Assembly (NCBI RefSeq): GCF_027920805.1
Contig: NZ_JANWOI010000002.1
Location: forward strand, 1 to 64,000
Reading direction: 5' to 3'
DNA length: 64,000 nt
From: Govania unica
GTDB taxonomy: Bacteria > Pseudomonadota > Alphaproteobacteria > Sphingomonadales > Govanellaceae
How positions within the stretch are numbered: the stretch's first letter is position 1; each line of letters begins with the position of its first letter. The position numbers and the translations under genes were made by a program. This document shows, piece by piece, positions 1 to 8,196 of the stretch. Under the pieces are notes generated by a model. That model saw only the letters and a list, made by a program, of their open reading frames with translations, was not told the origin of the DNA and did not search any database.

Positions 1-80
1 CGAACTCGGACGTGAAACCCTGCCGCGCCGATGGTACTACCGCTTAAGCGTTGGAAGAGTAGGTCGTCGCCAGGCCTAGA
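1..80 (+). rRNA. rrf: 5S ribosomal RNA, 3' part
   Basis: The first 80 bases match the 3' two-thirds of a bacterial 5S rRNA: the segment GATGGTACTACCGC, then GTAGGTCGTCGCCAGGCC, which closes the terminal helix. The 5' end lies outside the window. With the initiator tRNA downstream, this marks the end of an rRNA operon whose 16S and 23S genes would lie upstream. The 3' end is set by family resemblance and may be off by a few bases. Confidence 0.9.
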
Positions 81-120
81 AAGAAGAGAAATTCTAAACC
101 TATCCACAAAGTCAAAGAAC

Positions 121-150
121 AAGCGCCTCTAAAGGGCGCTTTCTTTGTTT
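121..150 (+). terminator. Rho-independent terminator after 5S rRNA
   Basis: A seven-pair stem (AAGCGCC with GGCGCTT) is followed by the T-rich tract TCTTTGTTT. It lies 40 bases after the 5S gene and before the tRNA. It may end the rRNA transcript or act as a partial terminator or processing site, because the tRNA that follows is normally part of the same operon in alphaproteobacteria. Confidence 0.7.
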
Positions 151-181
151 ATGATGTATGATCACAAATCACACCCATCAT

Positions 182-258
<77 letters not shown>

Positions 259-266
259 AAGAAAAA

Positions 267-305
267 GCCCGCTAGGACAATGCCTTAGCGGGCCTTTATT
301 TTTCT
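267..305 (+). terminator. Rho-independent terminator after tRNA-fMet
   Basis: The arms GCCCGCTAGG and CCTTAGCGGGC form a ten-pair stem with one bulged A, followed by CTTTATTTTTCT. It begins nine bases after the tRNA CCA end and closes the rRNA/tRNA transcription unit. Confidence 0.85.
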
Positions 306-448
306 GGGAATGGCGGCTGGAGGTTCTGCGGAAGCAATGGCAGCCCAAGCAAATATGTTTTATCGGCGGGTTTATCAAAAGGATTGAATTTATAATTAAA
401 AATATCAATTAATGGGTGTGGAAATTCGTCCTTAGAATAGGTAGGACA
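306..448. other. AT-rich spacer between tRNA-fMet and the AlbA_2 gene
   Basis: No gene, tRNA fragment or clear inverted repeat was seen. The stretch is AT-rich compared with the rest of the window. I looked for a second copy of the tRNA 3' end, as an att site of an integrated island would leave, and found none between here and about 2.3 kb. Confidence 0.5.
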
Positions 449-2026
449 TTAATTGCAATATCCTGCAAAATAAAGTTCATCAACGCGGGCAATGGCTCTG
501 CGAATTACCCCCAGACCGCGCGGCTTATTTATCTCAACAATTCCCCAGCAGTTTTTTAAGATCTGAAGAAGATCTTCGGATTTTGGTGCGGGCCTTTCTT
601 CGAGGCCTGTTATAGCCCGAACCAAATCGAGTGCTTCCTGAGCGGTCTTTGGCTCCACTTTCCTTCCGGCCTTTATGTTTTCTAAAGGCGCAAGTGCGCC
701 GCCAGTAGCTTTCTGATAGGGGCCGTTCTTTCCCAGTGCCCGCTCCACGTAGGTGATCATACGTTTTTCAGTTGCTTTGGTAGTTTTGATGAACTCGGCA
801 AGACCATTGCTGTCAAGGCCAGCCTTGGCACCGTAGAAATGCATTGGAAGCCAAGCGCCATTGCCAACTTCAACGGCGCAGCGAATATAATCCTTTGGAT
901 CGTAAGGCGAAGAACCCTCCAGAAAGTCATTTATCAAATCAGTTGGCGTTGCGAAACCTTTGCGGACAAGGGAACCTGCGTCACCAAGGATCTTAACTTC
1001 TCCAATCAACTTTAGGGTAGGTTCGCCGGCCTTCTCGTCAAACTCACCCTCACGGATAAACTTGATTTGGTCCAACAAGTCTTCTCCGATAATGATGGAA
1101 CGTTGTTCATCGATGAGCAGGCCAGTTGCCAAATCAGCGACCATTGCACCTCGTGGACCAAGCTGAAGCAGTTTTGCTACCATGGGCAGCATTTGCTCTC
1201 GTGCCTGACGATCACGTTCGTCAAGGATTGTTCGAAGATCACTATATTTTATTCTTGCCGACTGACCCGGATAACGAAAAAAAATGTCGCCTTCTTTGAC
1301 AAACTCACCATCGCCTTTCAGCGCGATAATGGGTCGTGAGCCATGTTGATGTACATACATAACACCAACATTAGCCCCCTCAATTTCAAAAACGCCAGTT
1401 TCGACCTTTGGTGTCGGATCAAATGTCGATTTGATAATTTTTGTGAAATCCGCCGGATCAGCGTTTTGAAAGTCTTTGCTATTAACGCCAGCTACTTTGT
1501 AGCTCTCTGAATCTATCTCGTTGAGGACAATCTTCTTGTCCTTTACACCGAAGACAATATAACCGCCCATATTGTTCGCGAGAGCGGCAACGGCGCGAAG
1601 CCACTTTCCCGAGTGTCTGAAAGTGAAGTTTTCCTTGCATTCATGCTTCTCACTCTCACCGTACTTAAAATGCCAGATACCTTTTGAATTCTTTTCAAAC
1701 ATCGCCGAGAGAGTATTCTTTGACATTGGCTCCGCACCCACAGGTGTAGAAGGCCTTCCCTCGAAAGTAACTACTGTGCCGAGTGTTTCTGTTTGTTGGA
1801 ACGATTTTAAGAACTTATCGAGTGCATTGTCGTCTACAGGGCTTATATTGGCTGCTTCACTATAGGTGCCATTCTTGATATCGGTTATCCTACCTGAATT
1901 CACGGGGCGTTCTGGCCTGTTGAAGAAGAACTGTATGTCCTTGTTCATCATTCCACGCAGGCACATTGCCTTGATCAAGGCAATTTCTTTATCCGTGATG
2001 CTTCGTTGTCGGACCATCAAGCTCAC
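449..2026 (-). CDS. AlbA_2/Schlafen-type putative DNA-binding protein
   Basis: 525 aa. Residues about 8-55 form a helical N-terminal segment (SITDKEIALIKAMCLRGM, then NKDIQFFFNRPERPVNSG) of a type I know from other alphaproteobacterial accessory proteins, probably a helix-turn-helix. Residues about 120-270 fit the AlbA_2 (Schlafen-like) domain: a start with E/K-rich KHECKENF, the AFANN-GG-like ALANNMGGYIVFGVKD core and a closing FFRYPGQSARI. The last 250 residues carry no motif I recognise. AlbA_2 proteins are often called transcriptional regulators or ATP-binding proteins, and some act in defence; nothing here decides between these. Base composition is clearly lower in GC than neighbouring genes, and the gene sits directly after an rRNA/tRNA unit, which suggests acquisition by transfer. 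An alternative start is the Met at residue 4. Confidence 0.75.
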   Translation of the reverse strand: MSLMVRQRSITDKEIALIKAMCLRGMMNKDIQFFFNRPERPVNSGRITDIKNGTYSEAANISPVDDNALDKFLKSFQQTETLGTVVTFEGRPSTPVGAEPMSKNTLSAMFEKNSKGIWHFKYGESEKHECKENFTFRHSGKWLRAVAALANNMGGYIVFGVKDKKIVLNEIDSESYKVAGVNSKDFQNADPADFTKIIKSTFDPTPKVETGVFEIEGANVGVMYVHQHGSRPIIALKGDGEFVKEGDIFFRYPGQSARIKYSDLRTILDERDRQAREQMLPMVAKLLQLGPRGAMVADLATGLLIDEQRSIIIGEDLLDQIKFIREGEFDEKAGEPTLKLIGEVKILGDAGSLVRKGFATPTDLINDFLEGSSPYDPKDYIRCAVEVGNGAWLPMHFYGAKAGLDSNGLAEFIKTTKATEKRMITYVERALGKNGPYQKATGGALAPLENIKAGRKVEPKTAQEALDLVRAITGLEERPAPKSEDLLQILKNCWGIVEINKPRGLGVIRRAIARVDELYFAGYCN

Positions 2027-2242
2027 CGTTCTACTGCAGCCTTAATCATTCATAAGGTAGATTTTGTATATTCGGTCGCCTAGACCCTCCCTCTTAAGTC
2101 ATTACTTTAGAAAGAATGGTGCTCGTCTTTAGGTAAGGTTACACTTTTCCCGGGCTAGTTTAGCGAGGGCGATGCTAAGGATGCGGAGGAATTTTCTTAT
2201 AACTATCTCATAAATAGAATTTAAAAAGTATTTGCGAGAAAC
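2027..2242. other. Low-GC intergenic stretch
   Basis: It contains the presumed promoter of the minus-strand AlbA_2 gene (right of 2026) and the downstream region of the SDR pseudogene. No coding signal, strong terminator or repeat is visible. The AT-rich run at about 2195-2260 continues the unusual composition of the patch. Confidence 0.4.
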
Positions 2243-2912
2243 TCAAACAAAATAATCCCCGCGGTTGGGGCTGAGGCATTGCCCCTGATAGTGCCGTGCC
2301 CCCTCAGACGCCAAGAATACATAACTCCCGACAATGTCATCTACGGTTGCAATGCGTCCCAAGGGGATGGCGGCTTTGACGGCATTAAGAGTTTCTTCGG
2401 GGACGACATTCAGAATGGGCGTGAGGGTTGCTTCGGGGGCGACGCAGTTGATGGTGATGTTGCCGGGGCCGATTTCCAGGGCGATGGAGCGGGTGAAGGA
2501 GAGGATCGCTCCCTTTGCGGCCGTGTAGGCGGTGAGGACGGGGGCGCCTTTGTAGGCGAGTTGGGAGGCGGTGTTGATGATGCGGCCTGATCCTTGGGCA
2601 TACATGCCAGGGAGGATGGCGCGCGTCATGAGGAAGGTGCCGTGAAGATGCACGCCGAGCACGCGGTCCCAGAGCTCGACCGGCATATGCTCGACCTTGT
2701 TGTTATGGGCGATGCCGGCATTGTTGACGGGGATATTGATGCGGCCGAAGGTTTTCGGGACCGTCTCCCACATTCGGGTGACATGGTATTCGCGCGAAAC
2801 GTCGGCTTCCCCGGCAATGCTCTGGCAGCCGATGTCGTGGATTTCGCGGGCGACGGCTTCGGATGCCGGGGCTGCTGCCGGTGATGAGCGCAATTTTGCC
2901 GTTCAGCGTCGT
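2243..2912 (-). pseudogene. Short-chain dehydrogenase/reductase (SDR), broken 5' end
   Basis: The readable part is a 216-residue frame opening with TTG at 2893. It carries the SDR motifs VNNAG (NNAG), the catalytic TAASQ-like serine region (IINTASQLAYKG), YTAAK (YxxxK) and the C-terminal CLSPNRGD. The Rossmann glycine motif is missing from this frame. It is found just upstream in another frame: minus-strand bases from about 2912 read TTLNGKIALITGSSPGI, a normal SDR N-terminus, after a ribosome-binding-like AAGGGGG. About 25 residues between the glycine motif and SEAVAREI are gone and the frame is shifted, and the start codon position reads ACG. I infer a deletion plus frameshift, so no functional SDR is made. 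It lies 20 bases downstream of the YaiI-family gene. Confidence 0.8.
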
Positions 2913-2932
2913 GGCCCCCTTGTTGATTTACG

Positions 2933-3409
2933 TCAGGTCATCTCGCGCAGGATCTTCTGCGTGACATTCTCCAGCGTCTGCAGAAAACTCGCCCGGTCTT
3001 TTTTTGAGAAGGTTTTGTTGTTGCCGGATATTTCACCGGATTCGCGCAGATATTGATTGAGCTCGCGGGAGGCGAGGGCGCGGCCGATGTTGTCGGGGGT
3101 GAAGGGTTTGCCGTTGTGGCCTATGACCTGTGCGCCTTGTTTGAGGCAGCGAGCGGCGAGCTGGATATCGGCGGTGATGACGATATCGTGGGGGCGGCAA
3201 TTTTCGGCGATCCAGTTGTCGGCGGCGTCGAATTCGGGGCCGACCAGGATGGCTTTGATATTGGGGCCGACGGAGGCGCGGAGGCCTTGATTGCTGACCA
3301 TGGTGACCTGCAAGTTATGGCGGGCGGCGACGCGGATGATTTCATCTTTGACGGGGCAGGCATCGCCATCGACGAAGATACTGGGGGAATTCACGCTGTT
3401 TTCGGTCAT
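2933..3409 (-). CDS. YaiI/YqxD family protein (DUF188)
   Basis: 158 aa, the normal length for the family. The start IFVDGDACPVKDEI carries the conserved DGDACP motif, followed by VSNQGLR, the VGPEFDAADNWI segment and DIVITADIQLAARCL with TAD; the GKPFTPDNIGRALASREL block also matches. These proteins resemble PIN/NYN-like nucleases, but their role is not established. The gene is upstream of the SDR remnant and probably formed one transcript with it. ATG start; a second, weaker family name is UPF0178. Confidence 0.93.
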   Translation of the reverse strand: MTENSVNSPSIFVDGDACPVKDEIIRVAARHNLQVTMVSNQGLRASVGPNIKAILVGPEFDAADNWIAENCRPHDIVITADIQLAARCLKQGAQVIGHNGKPFTPDNIGRALASRELNQYLRESGEISGNNKTFSKKDRASFLQTLENVTQKILREMT

Positions 3410-3445
3410 TCTCTGGCTTCAAGACTGGCCCATAGGGCGCTTGGG

Positions 3446-3859
3446 TTACGCATGCGATAGAAGATATATCACAGCAGCTAGAGAGAGAAGGCTTGCGACC
3501 AGCGCGGCGCGCAGGAGTTTGCGGTTTCCCTCGACGCGTTTGACCAGTGAGACATTTTGTTCCGATAGCTGAAGGATCAGGTCGCTCATGGCCGCGACCT
3601 CGGACAGGAGGCCTCTGTTGCTGGCTTCGAGTGCGGCGACACGCTGTTCGAGAGAGCCTTCACCGGTGATGCTGGCGGCCTTTGGGTTGGGGTTTTGGAG
3701 CGTTTTGCTGTCCCTGGAGACGAAGCTCCAGAGCTTTCGGGCATTTTCTACGATCATGGGGGCATTTTCGATGACCTTTCCCCAAGGGATTGCGGAAATA
3801 ATGCCTACAACCGGGAGTGCCATATCTGTCGTCCGTATCTGCGGGTCAGGGGTAGACAT
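3446..3859 (-). CDS. Hypothetical coiled-coil protein with C-terminal membrane anchor
   Basis: 137 aa, no family recognised with certainty. Residues about 73-110 (SLEQRVAALEASNRGL, then LILQLSEQNVSLVKRVEG) have heptad spacing of a coiled coil. Residues about 116-135 (LRAALVASLLSLAAVIYLL) are one hydrophobic helix at the extreme C-terminus, so the protein is probably tail-anchored with its bulk in the cytoplasm. A Met at residue 13 (MALPVVGII) is an alternative start. The gene is on the minus strand, 36 bases upstream of the YaiI-family start and divergent from lemA. Confidence 0.65.
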   Translation of the reverse strand: MSTPDPQIRTTDMALPVVGIISAIPWGKVIENAPMIVENARKLWSFVSRDSKTLQNPNPKAASITGEGSLEQRVAALEASNRGLLSEVAAMSDLILQLSEQNVSLVKRVEGNRKLLRAALVASLLSLAAVIYLLSHA

Positions 3860-4018
3860 CCAGTAAGCCCGATAGGACCTCTCCCGGTCAAGGAAGGAAA
3901 CGCCTTTCCATCTTCCGTTATGATCCCATTCTGCTTTTGTGGTGGCATGGGCAGATCACGCAATTGCCAATCCTTTCAGGCTGTCATATTTTGATTTATG
4001 CGATGGAGGAGAATGATC

Positions 4019-4615
4019 ATGCGCAACAAGCTACTCGGTCTGTTGGCAGTGCCGGTCCTGGCGGTGTCCCTCACGGGATGCGGGGTCAATGAGGTCCCGA
4101 CAGCGGAAGAAGCCGCGAAGGCTAAATGGGCCGACGTCCAGAGCGCCTATCAGCGCCGCGCCGATCTTATCCCCAATCTGGTGAAGGTCGCGGAACGCTA
4201 TGCCCAGCAGGAGCATGACGTGCTGACCGAAGTCACTGCGGCACGGGCCAAGGCGACCTCCATCCAGTTGAACGCCAATGACCTGAACGATCCGGCCAAA
4301 ATGGCTCAGTTCGCAGAGGCGCAGGGACAGCTTGGCAGCTCGATCGGGCGGCTTCTTGTGACCATGGAGGCTTACCCGAACCTCAAGTCGGATCAGGTGT
4401 TCATCAACCTGCAGAGCCAGCTTGAGGGCACGGAAAACCGTATCAATATCGCCCGGCGCGACTACAATGAAGCGGTCCGGCAGTATAACACCACGATCCG
4501 CACCTTCCCGGCGATGGTGGCGGCCAAAGTGATTTACAACGCAAAGCCGATGACGCCGTTTGAAGCCAAGGCGGGGGCTGAAAACGCCCCGACCGTCGAT
4601 TTCGGCAAGAGATGA
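4019..4615 (+). CDS. lemA: LemA family lipoprotein
   Basis: 198 aa. The N-terminus MRNKLLGLLAVPVLAVSLTG ends in the lipobox LTGC, so it is predicted to be lipidated. The LemA core follows: AKWADVQSAYQRRADLIPNL, the VAERYAQQE segment, LLVTMEAYPNLKSDQVFINL and GTENRINIARRDYNEAVRQY. The start is placed at 4019 because GGAGGA at 4005-4010 is 8 bases away; upstream ATGs at 3998 and 4013 are poorly placed. LemA proteins are envelope proteins of unclear function, commonly encoded next to TPM-domain proteins as here, with the next gene starting 7 bases after the stop. Confidence 0.95.
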   Translation: MRNKLLGLLAVPVLAVSLTGCGVNEVPTAEEAAKAKWADVQSAYQRRADLIPNLVKVAERYAQQEHDVLTEVTAARAKATSIQLNANDLNDPAKMAQFAEAQGQLGSSIGRLLVTMEAYPNLKSDQVFINLQSQLEGTENRINIARRDYNEAVRQYNTTIRTFPAMVAAKVIYNAKPMTPFEAKAGAENAPTVDFGKR

Positions 4616-4622
4616 TTGGAGC

Positions 4623-5417
4623 ATGGCTATCCTGTCCGGGGTCCGCATTCTGAGCCTGAGGCTTTTTCTGTGTGTGCTGCTCCTCGTTCTGCCGGGGACT
4701 TTCGCGGTTCATGCGCAAAGCTTTCCGGCCCTGACCGGCCGGGTGGTCGATGACGCCAATCTGTTGACCCCGGCCGATAAGGCCACGCTGACCGCCCGTC
4801 TTGAACAGCTTGAAGCCCAATCGCAGCGGCAGCTGGTGGTCGTGACCCTGCCGAGCCTTCAGGGCTATGATATCGAGGATTATGGCTATCAGCTGGGCCG
4901 CAAATGGGGCATCGGCAGCAAGGAACGCAATGACGGCGCCTTGCTGATCGTCGCTCCGAACGAACGCAAAGTCCGGGTCGAGGTCGGCTATGGGCTTGAA
5001 CCCATCCTGACCGACGCCCTGTCGTCCACCATCATCAGCCGGGATATTCTGCCGCATTTTCGCGACGGGCAATATTCGGCCGGGATTGTCGCGGGCGCGG
5101 ACAGCATCGCCAAGCAGCTTGAGCTTCCTGAAGATCAGGCCCGCGCCGTCGCGGCGGAGGCGGCGAAAGCGGCCAAGAAACAGGAGACCGGCGGCCCGTC
5201 GCTGTTTTTCTGGGTGATTTTCTTCTTCATCTTTGTGCTGCCGGCTTTGAGATCGATGTTCGGCGGCGGCAGGACGCATCGCGGCGCGCGGCTGTGGGGC
5301 GCTGGTCTCGGGGCTGGGCTTGGTGGCCTGGGCGGCTGGGGACGCGGTGGCGGTGGCGGTGGATTTGGTGGGGGTGGCGGCGGCTTCGGCGGCGGCGGCT
5401 CCTCAGGCAGTTGGTAG
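4623..5417 (+). CDS. TPM-domain membrane protein with glycine-rich tail
   Basis: 264 aa. A signal peptide (LRLFLCVLLLVLPGTFAVHA) precedes FPALTGRVVDDANLL, the typical opening of the TPM (Psb32/YgcG-like) domain, which runs to about residue 165 and includes RKWGIGSKERNDGALLIV and RVEVGYGLEPILTD. A transmembrane helix (LFFWVIFFFIFVLPAL) at about 196-211 is followed by a Gly-rich C-terminus ending GGGSSGSW. The ATG at 4623 is chosen because it follows TTGGAGC and the signal peptide starts there; a longer open frame begins at 4560 inside lemA. The domain's function is not settled; in plants it serves photosystem II repair. The LemA-TPM-TPM order suggests one membrane complex. Confidence 0.9.
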   Translation: MAILSGVRILSLRLFLCVLLLVLPGTFAVHAQSFPALTGRVVDDANLLTPADKATLTARLEQLEAQSQRQLVVVTLPSLQGYDIEDYGYQLGRKWGIGSKERNDGALLIVAPNERKVRVEVGYGLEPILTDALSSTIISRDILPHFRDGQYSAGIVAGADSIAKQLELPEDQARAVAAEAAKAAKKQETGGPSLFFWVIFFFIFVLPALRSMFGGGRTHRGARLWGAGLGAGLGGLGGWGRGGGGGGFGGGGGGFGGGGSSGSW

Positions 5418-5430
5418 GGAGCGCTGATTT

Positions 5431-6120
5431 ATGGCCTGGACGTCACCCTACCGGCTCGACAAGAGCGAGCATGATCTCGTAACCGCGGCGGTGTCCGAGG
5501 CCGAGCGTGAAACCGACGCTGAAATCGTCACCATCGTTGCCGATCTGTCGGACCATTATGACGATGTGCCGTTGTTCTGGGCCGGTGGGATGACATTATT
5601 GGTGCTGTCGGTGCTGGCCGCCTTTCCGGCGCTCTGTCACAAACTGTTCGATCTGATCGTGCAGGGCTGGATCACCGAGATGAGCGAGCGGAATCTGCTG
5701 CTCACGGTGTTCATTGTGGCGCTTGTCACTTTTCTGCTGGTCTGGATGATCCTGCAATGGATGCCGTTGCGGTTGCGTCTTGCACCCCATGACATGAAGA
5801 CCCGGCGCTGCCATAAGCGCGCGGTGGATTTGTTCCGGGTGGCGGCGGAAGGCCGCACCATGGGCCGCACCGGCATTCTCATTTATTTGTCGCTTGGCGA
5901 GCATCGCGCGGAGATCGTGGCTGACGCCGCCATTGCCGGCAAGGTCGCGCCCGAAGCCTGGGGCGATATGATGGCCGAAATGGTCGCTCATGTGCGAAAA
6001 GGTCAGGTCGGTCATGGCATGGCCATGGCGGTGCGCCAGGCCGGAGATGTGCTCGCGGTCCATGTGCCGAAGACGGAGGGCAACCCGAACGAACTCCCCG
6101 ACCGGGTGATCGAGATATAG
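5431..6120 (+). CDS. TPM-domain membrane protein, second copy
   Basis: 229 aa, without signal peptide. The N-terminus (residues 1-45) resembles the start of TPM proteins (ETDAEIVTIVADLSDHYDDV). Two transmembrane helices follow at about 50-72 and 88-110. The C-terminal part contains GRTGILIYLSLGEHRAEIVA, IAGKVAPEAWGDMM and ADAAIAGKV, which match the TPM fold, so the domain is interrupted by the membrane hairpin. It starts 13 bases after the preceding gene and belongs to the same operon. ATG start after GGGAGCG. A terminator follows. Confidence 0.85.
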   Translation: MAWTSPYRLDKSEHDLVTAAVSEAERETDAEIVTIVADLSDHYDDVPLFWAGGMTLLVLSVLAAFPALCHKLFDLIVQGWITEMSERNLLLTVFIVALVTFLLVWMILQWMPLRLRLAPHDMKTRRCHKRAVDLFRVAAEGRTMGRTGILIYLSLGEHRAEIVADAAIAGKVAPEAWGDMMAEMVAHVRKGQVGHGMAMAVRQAGDVLAVHVPKTEGNPNELPDRVIEI

Positions 6121-6145
6121 GCTGCGCAGCCCCGCAACCGACAGG

Positions 6146-6183
6146 AAAACCCCGTCAAATCAACTGGCGGGGTTTTGTCGTTT
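6146..6183 (+). terminator. Rho-independent terminator of the lemA-TPM operon
   Basis: Arms AAAACCCCGTC and GGCGGGGTTTT with a short loop, followed by GTCGTTT. It lies 25 bases after the stop of the second TPM gene. Confidence 0.8.
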
Positions 6184-6288
6184 CGGGTTTCTTCGGCCAT
6201 CGGATTGGGGCATTGTCTCTTGCTCCTCCGGACGCGGGGGGATAAACAAGACGCAAAGTAATTTGCCCATGAGCAGGGAGCCCAAGTG

Positions 6289-8013
6289 ATGAACAAGCCC
6301 GTCTTCGACAAATCAAAGCTGCCGAGCCGTCATGTGACCGAGGGCCCCGAGCGTGCGCCGCATCGGTCCTATCTCTATGCCATGGGGCTGACGGAAGAGG
6401 AAATTCACCAGCCGCTGGTTGGCGTCGCCACCGCCTGGAACGAAGCCGCGCCCTGCAATATTTCGTTGTCGCGTCAGGCTCAGTCTGTAAAAAGGGGCGT
6501 GTCGGAATCCCACGGCACGCCGCGCGAATTCACCACGATTACGGTGACCGATGGCATCGCCATGGGCCATGAGGGCATGAAGTCCTCGCTGGTGTCGCGC
6601 GAAGTGATCGCGGACTCGGTTGAATTGACCATACGCGGCCATTCCTATGATGCGATGGTCTGTCTTGCGGGCTGCGACAAGTCGCTGCCCGGGATGATGA
6701 TGGCCATGCTCAGGCTCAATGTTCCGGCCGTATTCATGTATGGCGGATCGATCCTGCCGGGCAAGTTCCGTGGCAAGGACGTGACCGTTGTGGACCTGTT
6801 CGAAGCCGTGGGCCAGCATGCCGCAGGCACCATCGATGACGCCTATCTGCATGAACTTGAATGCGTCGCTTGTCCGAGCGCCGGGGCTTGTGGTGGGCAA
6901 TATACCGCGAACACCATGGCCTGCGTGTCGGAAGCCATCGGCCTTGCTCTGCCAGGATCGGCGGGGGCTCCGGCACCCTATGAAAGCCGCGACGAATATG
7001 CGTTTGAATCCGGCAAGGCGGTGATGGATCTGTTGGCCCGCAATCTGCGTCCGCGCGATATCGTGACCCGGAAATCGCTTGAAAACGCGGCGCGCATTGT
7101 TGCTGCCACGGGCGGTTCGACCAATGCGGCGCTGCATCTGCCGGCCATGGCCAATGAACTTGGCATCGAGTTCGATCTGTGGGACGTGGCGGAAATCTTC
7201 CGCTCGACGCCCTATATCACCGACCTCAAGCCGGGCGGTCAGTATGTGGCCAAGGACATGTTCGAAGCTGGCGGCGTGCAGCTTGTGATCAAGACGCTCT
7301 ATGAGCATGGTTATATCCATGGCGACTGCCTGACCGTGACCGGCAAGACCATCGCCGAAAATCTGGAAAATGTCGTCTGGAACCCCAATCAGGTGGTGGT
7401 GCGGGAGGCGAATAATCCGTTCTCGACCACGGGCGGCGTTGTGGGCCTGCGGGGCAATCTCGCTCCGGAAGGGGCCATTGTGAAAATCGCCGGGATGAAG
7501 CGCTTGCAGCATACCGGTCCGGCTCGGGTGTTCGAATGCGAGGAAGATGCCTTCGCCGCAGTTGAAAGCCGCAGTTACAACGAAGGCGACGTGTTCGTGA
7601 TCCGTTATGAAGGTGCCAAAGGCGGCCCCGGCATGCGCGAAATGCTGGCTACCACGGCAGCTCTTTACGGGCAGGGCATGGGCGAGAAAGTGGCGCTCAT
7701 CACCGACGGGCGGTTCTCCGGTGCAACGCGCGGGTTCTGTGTCGGCCATGTGGGCCCCGAAGCCGCAGTCGGCGGCCCGATCGCCTTCCTGCGTGATGGC
7801 GACATCATCACCCTCGATGCCGAAACGGGCAGCATCGACGTGGCGCTGACCGAAGCCGAATTCGCCGAACGCAAAAAAGGCTGGGCACCCAAGGAGCCGG
7901 ATATCACCACCGGCGCCATCTGGAAATACGCCCAACTCGTCGGCCCGGCCTACAAGGGCGCCGTGACCCATCCGGGCGCCAAGGCGGAAAAGAAGATCTA
8001 CGCGGATATCTGA
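6289..8013 (+). CDS. ilvD: Dihydroxy-acid dehydratase
   Basis: 574 aa, full length. IlvD dehydrates 2,3-dihydroxy-isovalerate and its methylvalerate homologue in valine/isoleucine (and pantothenate) synthesis in the cytoplasm, using an Fe-S cluster. The cluster cysteines are visible: C56 (EAAPCN), C129 (GCDKSLPGM) and C201 ([16 protein letters not shown]). KGGPGMREM and [11 protein letters not shown] near the C-terminus are the other family signatures. The ATG at 6289 has GGGAG 8 bases upstream; the GTG one codon earlier is less likely. It stands alone between two strong terminators. Confidence 0.98.
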   Translation: MNKPVFDKSKLPSRHVTEGPERAPHRSYLYAMGLTEEEIHQPLVGVATAWNEAAPCNISLSRQAQSVKRGVSESHGTPREFTTITVTDGIAMGHEGMKSSLVSREVIADSVELTIRGHSYDAMVCLAGCDKSLPGMMMAMLRLNVPAVFMYGGSILPGKFRGKDVTVVDLFEAVGQHAAGTIDDAYLHELECVACPSAGACGGQYTANTMACVSEAIGLALPGSAGAPAPYESRDEYAFESGKAVMDLLARNLRPRDIVTRKSLENAARIVAATGGSTNAALHLPAMANELGIEFDLWDVAEIFRSTPYITDLKPGGQYVAKDMFEAGGVQLVIKTLYEHGYIHGDCLTVTGKTIAENLENVVWNPNQVVVREANNPFSTTGGVVGLRGNLAPEGAIVKIAGMKRLQHTGPARVFECEEDAFAAVESRSYNEGDVFVIRYEGAKGGPGMREMLATTAALYGQGMGEKVALITDGRFSGATRGFCVGHVGPEAAVGGPIAFLRDGDIITLDAETGSIDVALTEAEFAERKKGWAPKEPDITTGAIWKYAQLVGPAYKGAVTHPGAKAEKKIYADI

Positions 8014-8037
8014 TTTTATTCTTCACGCATAAATTAT

Positions 8038-8078
8038 GAAACGGCTGCGATTATCTGAAATCGCAGCCGTTTTTTTAT
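8038..8078 (+). terminator. Rho-independent terminator of ilvD
   Basis: Perfect ten-pair stem ACGGCTGCGA/TCGCAGCCGT, extended by A-T pairs, with a ten-base loop and a run of seven T. It lies 27 bases after the ilvD stop. Confidence 0.93.
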
Positions 8079-8196
8079 GTTTAGCCTTGAGGGGTAGTCC
8101 ACTTCACATATTCTTTCTACTTGACGAAGAAAGGCGGTAGATGACAAAATCGTGATCGGAAAGCGGGGGATTTTCCATTGACCACTTGGGGGATAT

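Noticed and set aside
449-3409. Integrated island with tRNA attachment site
   Set aside because: No integrase and no second copy of the tRNA-fMet 3' end was found, so only a low-GC accessory patch can be claimed.
6313-7971. 552-codon minus-strand frame
   Set aside because: Shadow of ilvD, whose motifs and cysteines are intact.
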